Under the pieces are notes generated by a model, which was not told the DNA's origin, made no database searches, and saw nothing but the letters and a program-made list of their open reading frames with translations. A stretch of 37,638 nt of DNA from Verrucomicrobiota bacterium (GTDB lineage: Bacteria; Verrucomicrobiota; Verrucomicrobiia; Limisphaerales; UBA9464), in the NCBI GenBank assembly GCA_008933025.1, contig WBXI01000012.1:1-37638 (forward strand). The letters are read 5' to 3'. This document shows positions 1-8,075 of this stretch, in pieces. Numbering within the stretch: position 1 is the stretch's first letter; the number at the start of each line of letters is the position of its first letter. A program made the translations under genes and the position numbers.

Positions 1-817
1 CACCGTCGTCGCGCAGCTTGCCGATGCCGACGCCAAGGACGACCTCGTCGTGCTCGACGACATCGAGCCCGCCGCGTGGCCGAAAGGGAACGTCCTCGCC
101 ATCCGCGTGGCACCGTCGAATTGGTTCGGCGGCGCGCCGGGCACGCTCGAGACGCCGCCCATCGTCAATTGGCGCAACACCCACCCGTTGCTCCGGTTCG
201 TTTCGTTCGACAACGTCCAGATCGCCCAGGCCCGCGCCGTCAAACTCCCGCCTTGGGGTCTGTCGCTCGTCGACGCCCCGCAGTCGCCGCTCGTCGTCGC
301 CGGCGAACTCGGTCGCCAGCGCGTGGTGTGGATCGGTTTCAATCCGCTCGAGAGCACGTGGCCCCTGCGGATCAGCTTCCCGATCTTCGTCGCGAACTGC
401 GTGGAGTGGCTCAATCCCGCGTCCGCGAAGTCCGGGCAATTTCAGGTGAAACCGGGCGACCCGTTCCGCTTCCCGCTTCCGGGAAGCATCGCGTCCGCCA
501 CGGTCACGGGGCCCGACGGCCAGACCCGCGGCATCGCCGTCGGCCCGCAGGCCTCGGAGTTCGTTTTCGCGGACACCTCGCGGCAGGGGATCTACCGCGT
601 GCAACTCGGCACGAACCGCGTCGCGTTCGCCGCCAATCTACTCGATGCCATCGAGACCAACATCCGGCCCCGCGAAAGCCTCGACCTCGGCCGGTTCGCC
701 CAGGTGAAGCCGACGGCCGAGAAAAAGGCGAACCTCGAGTCGTGGCGGTGGTTCGCGCTCGCCGCGCTTGGCGTGATGATGGGGGAGTGGTGGTGGTTCC
801 ACCGGCGCACCGCATGA
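1..817 (+). CDS. BatA-like membrane protein, C-terminal part (5' truncated)
   Basis: The frame is open from base 2, so the gene begins upstream; about 271 residues are visible. The segment reads as a globular domain, then a beta-rich domain (near residues 160-215), then one membrane helix close to the C-terminus (around WFALAALGVMMGEWWWF) and a short basic tail. This matches the C-terminal half of BatA/aerotolerance-type proteins, which begin with two membrane helices and a VWA domain and usually sit beside a MoxR ATPase and a DUF58 protein; those parts would lie outside the window. The stop overlaps the next start (ATGA, 814-817), so it is the first visible member of a coupled operon. The family call is by overall resemblance and by the VWA protein encoded at 4157; without the N-terminus I cannot confirm a VWA domain. 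Confidence 0.6.
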   Translation, partial: TVVAQLADADAKDDLVVLDDIEPAAWPKGNVLAIRVAPSNWFGGAPGTLETPPIVNWRNTHPLLRFVSFDNVQIAQARAVKLPPWGLSLVDAPQSPLVVAGELGRQRVVWIGFNPLESTWPLRISFPIFVANCVEWLNPASAKSGQFQVKPGDPFRFPLPGSIASATVTGPDGQTRGIAVGPQASEFVFADTSRQGIYRVQLGTNRVAFAANLLDAIETNIRPRESLDLGRFAQVKPTAEKKANLESWRWFALAALGVMMGEWWWFHRRTA

Positions 818-1785
818 GAGCGATCCCGCGCAGGTGGCTTTCGATCCTTTTGCTGGCGGCGCTGTGCGTGGCCGCGGCGGGTCTGTTGGCTTTCGTGATC
901 CCGAGCCTGATGGCGCCGGGGCCCGCGATCGTCGTCTACTGCGCGCAGGACCAGGCATTCGCCGAGCCGCTTTTGGGCGAGTTCGCGATGGCCACCGGGA
1001 TCCGGGTCCGTCCCGTCTGGGACAGCGAGATGGTCAAGACCGTCGGGCTTGCGAACCGCCTGCTGGGCGAGTCCCAATCGCCTCGGGCCCACGTGTGGTG
1101 GAGCAACGAGGAACTCCGCACCCGCCAACTCGCCGCCCGCGGTGTTTTCGGCACGAACCGGATCGGCCCGGACGGACTCCCCTTCCTGTCGTTCGGTTGC
1201 CGGCACCGGTGCATGGTCTTCGATCCCGGTCATCGCCCATCCACCGTTCTCCCGCGTTCCCTGGTCGAATTGACCAATGCGCGCTTCGCCGGCCGCGTCT
1301 CCATCGCCTTCCCGCTGTTCGGCACCACGGCCACGCACTTGCTGGCCCTGCGCGATGCCTGGGGCGACGCCGCATGGCGCGATTGGTGCCGGGCCTTCGC
1401 CGCCAACCGGCCGTTCCTCGAGGAAGGAAATTCCCATGTCGCCGGCCGCGTCGCCCGCGGCGAGGCCTGGATCGGCCTCACCGATTCCGACGATCTCGCC
1501 GCCGCGATCCGCGGGGGAATGCGGCTCGCCGAGATTCCCCTCGGCCGCGACGGCATGGCGATTCCCAATACCGTCGCCCTCGTCCGATCCGCGCCCGCCG
1601 ATGCGCCGGCCCGACGTTTTGCCGGGTATCTCGCGTCGGATGCGGTGGTGGCGCGGTTTGGGGCCTTGGGTGCGATCGACGCGGCCGGCACCGTGGCGAC
1701 GGGGGGCCTCGTGCCGGATTGGAACCGGATGCTGGCGACCCTCGATGTCGCGACCGTCGAGTTGGAAGGGATCTTCCGTCGATGA
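814..1785 (+). CDS. Iron-type ABC transporter solute-binding protein
   Basis: This 323-residue protein has a basic N-terminus and a hydrophobic segment at about residues 8-30, consistent with a signal anchor or export signal. After it comes the pattern typical of FbpA/AfuA-like binding proteins: VVYCAQDQAFAEPLL, then GIRVRPVWDSE, then TVGLANRLLGE and VWWSNE. Such proteins capture Fe(III) or a small anion or thiamine-like ligand in the periplasm and pass it to a double permease. The following gene is exactly such a permease, which supports the role. The start is fixed by the ATGA overlap with the preceding gene, and its own stop overlaps the next start in the same way (1782-1785). I see no lipobox cysteine. 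The ligand cannot be told from sequence alone. Confidence 0.8.
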   Translation: MRAIPRRWLSILLLAALCVAAAGLLAFVIPSLMAPGPAIVVYCAQDQAFAEPLLGEFAMATGIRVRPVWDSEMVKTVGLANRLLGESQSPRAHVWWSNEELRTRQLAARGVFGTNRIGPDGLPFLSFGCRHRCMVFDPGHRPSTVLPRSLVELTNARFAGRVSIAFPLFGTTATHLLALRDAWGDAAWRDWCRAFAANRPFLEEGNSHVAGRVARGEAWIGLTDSDDLAAAIRGGMRLAEIPLGRDGMAIPNTVALVRSAPADAPARRFAGYLASDAVVARFGALGAIDAAGTVATGGLVPDWNRMLATLDVATVELEGIFRR

Positions 1786-4160
1786 ACCTGTTGTCCAACA
1801 CGCTGGTGGTGTCCGCCGGCGCGACCCTGCTCGCGTTGGTTGCCGGGCTTGGCGTGGCGTTGTGGGCGGCGGGTTGCGGGCCCCGGGGGCGCCGCGCGCT
1901 GGTGATGGCGGCGGCAGGGTGCCTCGCGCTGCCGCCGTTCCTCGCGGCGAATTGCTGGCTCGAACTGACCGCCTCGTGGCGCCTCGCGTGGGGCGCCGAG
2001 CGGTCCGCCACCGCGTATCTTCCGCTGGTCGCCGGCGTGCTCGCGGGGTTGTCCTGGCCGCTGGTGGCGTTCCCGGTCCTCGCCGCATGGTCGCGGGTCG
2101 AGCGTGCCGACCTCGAATGCCTCCCCGGTCTCCGCGGCTGGCGGCTCTTCCGGGAGGTGCTATGGCCGGTCGCGCGGCCGGCGGTTGGCGTTGCCGCCGT
2201 CCTCGTGTTCGCCCTCGCTGCCGCCAACGTTTCCGTTCCCACGTTGTTTCAGGTCCGGGTCCTGCCCGAGGAAATGTGGATTCGGTTCAACACCCGACTC
2301 GACGCCGTCGGCGCGTGGCGCGCGGGGATTCCCCTGGCCCTCGTTTCCGGCCTGGCTCTGGCGTGGATCGCGCGCCGGTCGGTGGTCTGGCCGCAATCGC
2401 GCGGCGGTTCCGACGGCCCGGAATGGCGCCGCCGTCTCGGCTTTGCCTGGTGGGTGGCCGCGGCGACGGGCGCGCTGTCGATTGCCGGATCCGCGGGATT
2501 CCCCGTCGTGCATCTGTTGGCCTCGCGCCGCACCTGGTCCGAGCTGCCGGGCGCCATCGCGGCCGGGCACGGCGCGATCGCCAACTCCATGTCGGTGGCC
2601 GTGGGCGCGGCGACCCTGGTGGCGGCGGTGGCCGTGGGCGCGGCGTGGGCGCGCGTCCCGCGCTGGATGGTGCGCGTCGCCGTCTGGCTGTTCCTCGTCC
2701 CGGGAATCCTGCTCGCGTCGGCCTGGGTCCCGGTGCTGGCGTTGCCCGGACTGCGATGGCTCGCCGATTCGGTCCCGGTGCTGTGGATCGTGGTCGCGGT
2801 CCGGCTCGCGGGCATCGGGGCCGCGTTGTTGGTCGCCCGCCGGGACGCGGCCGATCCACTCGCGGCGGAAGCGCTGCGGTCCGCGGGCGCCGGCCCGGCG
2901 CGCGCGTGGTGGGCCGCCGTGTGGCCGCAGGTTGCCCCGACCGTCGCGGCGACGTGGTACATGGCGTTCCTGCTCGCGCTGTGGGATGTCGAGTCGACCG
3001 TGATGGTCCAACCACCGGGAGGCGAGACGCTCGCACTCCGGATTTTCAATCTCCTGCACTACGGCCACGCGGGGCAGGTGAATGCCCTGTGCCTGGTGTT
3101 GATGGCCGTCGCGGTCGTTCCCTCGGTGCTGTGGATGCTGCTCCCCCGCCGACACGCGTCGATCGGCATCGTCGCGGGGTGCCTCGTGTTGGCGGGTTGC
3201 GCGCCGAAGGAGGATCCCGGCGTCGTGCCGCTCGACGGCCGCTGGTTTTCCGGGGTGCGCGTCATCGGTTCCCGCGGCGTCGCGCCCGGCCAATTCAACA
3301 AGCCGCGTTCGCTGGTCTGCGACCGCGACGACAACCTCTACGTCTCCGACATCACGGGCCGCATCCAGAAGTTCGATCGGGACGGCCGGTTCGTCCGCCA
3401 ATGGCAAATGCCGCAGACGGATCTCGGCAAACCCAAGGGCATGGGACTCGATCCGCAGGGCAACGTGCTCGTGGTCGAACCGCACTACATGCGGGTGAAC
3501 CATTTCACGCCCGACGGCGTGTTGGTCGCGCAGTGGGGCGCGAAGGGAACCAACGCGGGGCAATTCATCCTGCCGCGTTCGATCGGCGTCACTTCCCGCG
3601 GCGAATACCTGCTCGGCGAGTACACCCTGGTGGACCGCATCCAACGCTTCTCGCCGCTCGTTCCCGGCACCAACGGCGCCGCGCGGGCCCTGCCACACTT
3701 CCTCCAGACGTGGGGCGGACCCGGCGACGGACCGGGCCGGTTCAACCGCGCCGAGGGACTCGGCGTCGGGCCGGACGACACCGTGTATGTGGCCGACTCC
3801 TGCAACCACCGGATCCAGGTCTTCGACGCCGCGGGCCGGTTCGTCCGCGAGCACGGCGTGGCCGGATCGGCCCCCGGCCAATTCAGCTACCCCTACGACG
3901 TCCGCGTCGACGGCCGGGGCAACCAGTTCGTGTGCGAGTTCGGGAACAGCCGCATCGCCATCCTCGACGCCAACGACCGCCCGTTGGAATCGGTGGGCGG
4001 GCCGGGTTCGGCGCCGGGCCGGTTCTCGAACCCGTGGGCCATCGCCCTGGATTCCCACGGCAACCTTTACGTCGCGGACTCGCAGAACCACCGCGTCCAG
4101 AAATTCCTTCGGCGCGATGCCCGGCCGACGGGGCCGGCGGGAACCGTAGCCACGCGATGA
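1782..4160 (+). CDS. Double ABC permease fused in frame to an NHL-repeat propeller
   Basis: One uninterrupted frame of 792 residues. Residues 1 to about 450 are a two-lobed ABC permease of the FbpB/ThiP type with many membrane helices; an EAA-like loop is visible in each half (around LECLPGLRGWRLFREVLWP and LRSAGAGPARAWWAAVWPQ). Without a stop, the frame runs into a hydrophobic segment ending VLAGC (Cys at 3198-3200, residue 473) and then six NHL repeats to the end (for example FNKPRSLVCDRDDNLYVSD and FSNPWAIALDSHGNLYVAD), making a six-bladed propeller. An internal ATG at 3135 would begin a complete lipoprotein signal of 21 residues, so a separate lipoprotein may also be made, although I see no good ribosome site before it. 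If fused, the extra helix would place the propeller in the periplasm. It overlaps both neighbours by ATGA. Confidence 0.78.
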   Translation: MNLLSNTLVVSAGATLLALVAGLGVALWAAGCGPRGRRALVMAAAGCLALPPFLAANCWLELTASWRLAWGAERSATAYLPLVAGVLAGLSWPLVAFPVLAAWSRVERADLECLPGLRGWRLFREVLWPVARPAVGVAAVLVFALAAANVSVPTLFQVRVLPEEMWIRFNTRLDAVGAWRAGIPLALVSGLALAWIARRSVVWPQSRGGSDGPEWRRRLGFAWWVAAATGALSIAGSAGFPVVHLLASRRTWSELPGAIAAGHGAIANSMSVAVGAATLVAAVAVGAAWARVPRWMVRVAVWLFLVPGILLASAWVPVLALPGLRWLADSVPVLWIVVAVRLAGIGAALLVARRDAADPLAAEALRSAGAGPARAWWAAVWPQVAPTVAATWYMAFLLALWDVESTVMVQPPGGETLALRIFNLLHYGHAGQVNALCLVLMAVAVVPSVLWMLLPRRHASIGIVAGCLVLAGCAPKEDPGVVPLDGRWFSGVRVIGSRGVAPGQFNKPRSLVCDRDDNLYVSDITGRIQKFDRDGRFVRQWQMPQTDLGKPKGMGLDPQGNVLVVEPHYMRVNHFTPDGVLVAQWGAKGTNAGQFILPRSIGVTSRGEYLLGEYTLVDRIQRFSPLVPGTNGAARALPHFLQTWGGPGDGPGRFNRAEGLGVGPDDTVYVADSCNHRIQVFDAAGRFVREHGVAGSAPGQFSYPYDVRVDGRGNQFVCEFGNSRIAILDANDRPLESVGGPGSAPGRFSNPWAIALDSHGNLYVADSQNHRVQKFLRRDARPTGPAGTVATR

Positions 4161-7051
4161 ACTTCCAATTCACCCATCCGTTGTGGCTGCTGGCCTTCGT
4201 GCCCGCCGCGGCCTGGACGCTGTGGCTCGCGGTCCGTTCGGACGCGTCGCTGTCGCCCTGGCGCCGCCGGGTGTCCACCGGCCTGCGGCTTTTGCTGCTG
4301 GCCTTGCTGGCGATGGGGATCGCCGGCCTCCAGTGGAAACGGCCGCAGGAGGGCATGAACGTCTTCTTCCTGCTCGATCGGTCCGACTCCGTCCCCTCGG
4401 GCCACCAAGAACGCGCCCGCGAACTCGCGAACAAGTGGGCGGGCGACAAGAAGAAGGAGGACAAGGCGGGTTACCTGGTGTTCGGGTCCGACGCCGCCCT
4501 GGAGACCACCGTCACGGACATCGCCAAGGCCGAGCGGATCGAGGCGATCGTCGGCGGCGAACGCACCGACATTGCCGGCGCCATCCGTCTGGGGACGGCG
4601 GCATTTCCCGAGAACGGGCAGAAGCGACTGGTGCTGATGTCCGACGGCAACGAGAACATCGGCGATGCCACGGCGGCGGCGCTGGCGGCACGGCCATTGG
4701 GCGTGACGATCGACGTGCTGCCGTTGGGGGCGGAGCGCGGCGGCGACGTGTCGGTGCAGCGCCTGGTCATTCCCTCGAACCTCAAGAAAGGGCAGACCTT
4801 CGACGCGAAGATCTTCGCGATGTCGGACAAGGTGCAGGCGGGCACGGTGCGGCTCTTCCGCAACGACCAGTTGCTGGGCGAGCAGAAGGTGCGGTTGGAC
4901 GCCGGGCGCAACCTGTTCAGCTTTCCCCAGACCCTGGGCGAACCCGGGTTCTACGGCTACCAGGTCCAGATCGAGGTCCCGGGGGACGCCGTGGCGCAGA
5001 ACAACAAGGCCGCGGGTTTCGCCAACGTGCGCGGCGACCCGCGGGTGTTGCTGGTCAGCGCGGATCCGAAGCAGGACGAACCGCTGGCCGCCGCGCTCCG
5101 CTCCGCGAAACTCGAGGTCAAGGTGGGGGAAGTGGGCGCGATGCCGGCGACGCTCGCCGAGATGCAGAGTTACGACGCCGTGTTCCTGTCGAACATTTCG
5201 GCCGGCGACCTCGGGCCGGACCTGATGCGGTTGCTCGAGAGCGCGGTGCGCGACTTCGGCGTCGGGCTCGTTTGCGTCGGCGGCGACAATTCCTTTGCCG
5301 CGGGCGGCTACCGCAACACCCCCCTCGAGGCGGCCCTGCCGCTCGACATGGAACTCAGTTCCAAGAAGGTGCTGCCGTCCGGCGCCCTGGTGCTCGTCAT
5401 GCACGGCATGGAGTTCGGCAACGGCAACCAGGTCAGCCGCGACATCGGCATCGCCGCGCTGGATTCCCTCGGGCCGCAGGACGAGATGGGGGTGCTGCTC
5501 TGGGACGGCACGGAGCACTGGCTCTTCGAGTTGCAGAAGGTCGGGGACAAGAAGGCGCTCGCGCGCACCATTGCCGGGATGAACCAGGGCGACCTGCCCA
5601 GTTTCCAGGGCCTGATGCAAATGGGACACGATTCGCTGGCGAAGTCCCACGCCAACCTGAAGCACATGATCGTGTTCAGCGACGGCGATCCGGGCGCGCC
5701 TTCCGACAAGCTCATGAAGGATCTCGTCGCGGCCAAGGTCACGGTGAGCACGGTGATGATCGGCGGCCACGTGCAGCCGACGACGATGGAAATGATCGCC
5801 GGTAAGGGCGGGGGACGCTTCTACGACGTGAAATCCCCGGCGCAATTGCCGCAGATCTTCATCAAGGAAGCCGCGGTGATCCTGAAGTCCGCGATCTTCG
5901 AGGAACCGTTCAAGCCGCAGGTGGCATCGCCCAGCGAATTGATCCGGGGGATCGGTTCCGGCGAGTTTCCCACGCTGCGCGGCTATGTCTCGGCGAGCCC
6001 GAAACCGCGCGCCGAGATCCCGCTGCTCAGCGAGAAGGGCGACCCGATCCTGGCCCACTGGCAATACGGTCTGGGCCGCACGGTGGCGTTCACCAGCGAC
6101 GCGAAGTCGAAGTGGGCGCAGGACTGGCTGGGTTGGTCGAAGTACCGCCAGTTCTGGACGCAGGTCGCCAAGTGGGCGCTGCGACGGATCGATGCCTCGG
6201 AGTTCAACACCGAGGTCGCCGTCGAGAACGGACAGGGCCGCGTCAACGTCGAGGCCCTCGATCGCGAGGGGAATTTCCGCAACTTCCTCCGGCTCCGCAC
6301 CTCGGTGGTGAGCCCGCGCGGCGTGCGGCAGGACGTGGTCCTCGAACAGACCGGTCCCGGGCATTACGAGGCGAGGTTCGACACCAAGGAGGTCGGGGCC
6401 TACCTGATGAACCTGCAGGATCTCGACGACCAGGGATTGGTGCGCGGTTCGCAGGTGCTCGGGGCCAGCGTCAATTACTCGCCCGAGTTCGATGCCAGCG
6501 AACCCAACCTGCCGCTGCTCCGGCGCCTTGCCGAACTCGGCGGCGGCAAAGTCCTCGATCCCGCCACCGAGAATCCCTTCCGCCTCGGGCGCCAGAAGAC
6601 TTTCCAGCCGCGCGATCTCTGGGAGTGGCTGCTCAGGATCCTCGTCTGCCTCTTCGTCCTCGACGTGGGCGTGCGCCGCGTGGACTTCGACCGCGAGGAA
6701 TGGGGCCGATGGCTGGACTCGGTGAAGCGTCGCCTCGGGTTCGGCGACGCACGCAAGGCCGTCGAGACCGAGGAATCCATGGCGGCTTTGCTCGCGCGAA
6801 AGAAAGAGGTCCGCGCCCAGCAGGCCAGTGGCGGCGACCCGCGGGCCGTCGTGGTCCTGCCGCCCAAGCCGTCCGCCGACTTGTTCCGGCCCAAGCAGTC
6901 CCCGGTGCCGTCGCAGTCCGACGCGGAAGGGCAGGGCGGGACCGGAGGCACGGTCTCCACGCCCCGGTCCGGCGGCGGGACGGCCGCGCCAACGGGCAGT
7001 CCGGCCGAGCGGTTGCTCGAGGCGAAACGACGCGCCCAAAGGAAGAAGTAG
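4157..7051 (+). CDS. VWA / glutamine amidotransferase-like membrane protein
   Basis: This 964-residue protein starts at the ATGA overlap. Two membrane helices (about residues 7-26 and 44-61) precede a VWA domain with a metal-site motif D74-R-S76-D-S78. Next comes a region resembling the glutamine amidotransferase-like fold (from about residue 291, VRGDPRVLLVSADP, with VGGDNSFAAGGY), then a second VWA-like stretch (GALVLVMHG... MIVFSDGDPGAPSD). A further membrane helix lies near residues 822-838, followed by a charged, Gly/Ser/Pro-rich cytoplasmic-type tail ending in Lys/Arg. Proteins of this architecture are common in Verrucomicrobiota and Planctomycetota beside BatA and MoxR genes; their role is poorly defined, perhaps in envelope stress or complex assembly. 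It closes the operon; a terminator candidate lies downstream. Confidence 0.82.
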   Translation: MNFQFTHPLWLLAFVPAAAWTLWLAVRSDASLSPWRRRVSTGLRLLLLALLAMGIAGLQWKRPQEGMNVFFLLDRSDSVPSGHQERARELANKWAGDKKKEDKAGYLVFGSDAALETTVTDIAKAERIEAIVGGERTDIAGAIRLGTAAFPENGQKRLVLMSDGNENIGDATAAALAARPLGVTIDVLPLGAERGGDVSVQRLVIPSNLKKGQTFDAKIFAMSDKVQAGTVRLFRNDQLLGEQKVRLDAGRNLFSFPQTLGEPGFYGYQVQIEVPGDAVAQNNKAAGFANVRGDPRVLLVSADPKQDEPLAAALRSAKLEVKVGEVGAMPATLAEMQSYDAVFLSNISAGDLGPDLMRLLESAVRDFGVGLVCVGGDNSFAAGGYRNTPLEAALPLDMELSSKKVLPSGALVLVMHGMEFGNGNQVSRDIGIAALDSLGPQDEMGVLLWDGTEHWLFELQKVGDKKALARTIAGMNQGDLPSFQGLMQMGHDSLAKSHANLKHMIVFSDGDPGAPSDKLMKDLVAAKVTVSTVMIGGHVQPTTMEMIAGKGGGRFYDVKSPAQLPQIFIKEAAVILKSAIFEEPFKPQVASPSELIRGIGSGEFPTLRGYVSASPKPRAEIPLLSEKGDPILAHWQYGLGRTVAFTSDAKSKWAQDWLGWSKYRQFWTQVAKWALRRIDASEFNTEVAVENGQGRVNVEALDREGNFRNFLRLRTSVVSPRGVRQDVVLEQTGPGHYEARFDTKEVGAYLMNLQDLDDQGLVRGSQVLGASVNYSPEFDASEPNLPLLRRLAELGGGKVLDPATENPFRLGRQKTFQPRDLWEWLLRILVCLFVLDVGVRRVDFDREEWGRWLDSVKRRLGFGDARKAVETEESMAALLARKKEVRAQQASGGDPRAVVVLPPKPSADLFRPKQSPVPSQSDAEGQGGTGGTVSTPRSGGGTAAPTGSPAERLLEAKRRAQRKK

Positions 7052-7110
7052 CGGGGCGCGGGGGCGTGGATCGGTTGGCCGGCTTCCGGCCTGGATTGTT
7101 CGACGCCCTT

Positions 7111-7147
7111 CCCGACCGCGGCGGCATCCGTGGCCGCGGCGGGTTTT
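7111..7147 (+). terminator. Candidate intrinsic terminator after the VWA operon
   Basis: A 7-bp stem, CCGCGGC (7116-7122) with GCCGCGG (7133-7139), has a 10-nt loop. It is extended by CCC (7111-7113) pairing with GGG (7141-7143) across a small internal bulge and is followed at once by TTTT (7144-7147). It lies 60 bp past the VWA stop on the same strand and just at the 3' end of the convergent gene, where a + strand terminator is expected. The T-run is short, so termination may be partial. Confidence 0.5.
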
Positions 7148-7982
7148 CAGGGCAGGGAGAGAAGGCGGAAAAACTTCGGGTTCGTCCCGGGCGCGACCCG
7201 GAATTCGGTGGTCGATCCCGATGCGACGACCGTGGGTGGGATGTCGCTCCAGGAGGGATCGGACAGCGCGTCCTTCGATTGCACGAGGTACTGGGATCCC
7301 GGGACGGAAGTCCACGACAACACCGCGTCGGATCCATCCAGCCGGATGCTCAGGTCGGCACCCACCGCGAGGGTCGTGGTGACGACGCCGAGATTGTCGA
7401 ATGCCCACGATTCGTCGTCGAGGGGTTGGATGCCCGGACCTTCCATGACGAAGGCAATCACGGCGGAAGTTCGGGCATGGGGCAGATTCGCGAAGCGGGC
7501 ATCGACGGCGAAGTTGTACGCGCTGTCGGTGTAGTAGGAGCCCGGTCCCCCGAATCCGAGATCGATGCGGCGCGCCAGTTGGCCCCCGGCGGGAGGGACA
7601 TAGCTCTGGACCTGGGATTCGGCGGCGTTGGCGAACGACTCCCGGAACACCACCTTGCCGTCGAGGGAAACCGAGAAAAATCGCCCTCGGGAAAAGTCCC
7701 GGTGCCATCCAGGGAATCAATGGCGGCGAACAACAACGAGAGGCTGAGCGCGGAGTGGGGTGGGAGACCTTCCAGAGTAAGCGTGACGGTGTTGCCCGTC
7801 GGGGAACGCAGGAATTGCCCGCCGAACCGGTTGCCGGAGGGACCGAGGCCCGCGTAGTCCTGGACCGGGGTCAACTGGGCCGAGTTCGGCTGGATCTCCG
7901 GGGGAATGGACACGTCGAAGGAGTTCGTGAAAACGGTCATCGAGCCGGCGTGCCCGATTGGGATCAGAAGGCAGGCCGCCAT
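7147..7982 (-). pseudogene. Secreted hypothetical protein, broken by a -1 frameshift
   Basis: Two overlapping minus-strand frames together make one coherent protein of about 277 residues. The N-terminal part (from ATG at 7982) runs to GTFPEGDF; the protein logically continues in another frame as FSVSLDGKVVFRESFANAAE and ends RLLSLP at 7147. The switch falls on a run of five A on the + strand (7676-7680), where six would restore one frame. The N-terminus has a short hydrophobic stretch ending GHAG that could be the end of a signal peptide, but no better start is found upstream before the glutamate dehydrogenase stop at 8076. The C-terminal region (LSWTSVPGSQYLVQS... FFRLLSL) resembles a beta-sandwich found at the ends of many secreted Verrucomicrobiota proteins. 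Either the gene is decayed or there is an assembly error in the A-run. Function unknown. Confidence 0.7.
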
Positions 7983-8075
7983 GCCGGCAAGAACGGAGGG
8001 GAACTCGGTCGGACGCCGCAGCGGACGGAACAGCCCACGGGGAAGATGCCGAATTGCAAGGGCGGAGCGGATGAA

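Noticed and set aside
592-2088. Minus-strand frame opposite the solute-binding protein and permease
   Set aside because: Low-complexity product with no motif; a shadow of the real + strand genes.
7077-7091. GGCCGG-CTT-CCGGCC hairpin just after the VWA gene
   Set aside because: Tight stem but no T-run follows; the hairpin at 7111-7147 is a better terminator.
4067-7720. Long minus-strand frame of 1217 codons opposite the VWA gene
   Set aside because: Its product is Arg/His/Gly-rich without domains, while the + strand frame has clear VWA motifs and operon overlaps. Long antisense frames are common in GC-rich DNA.
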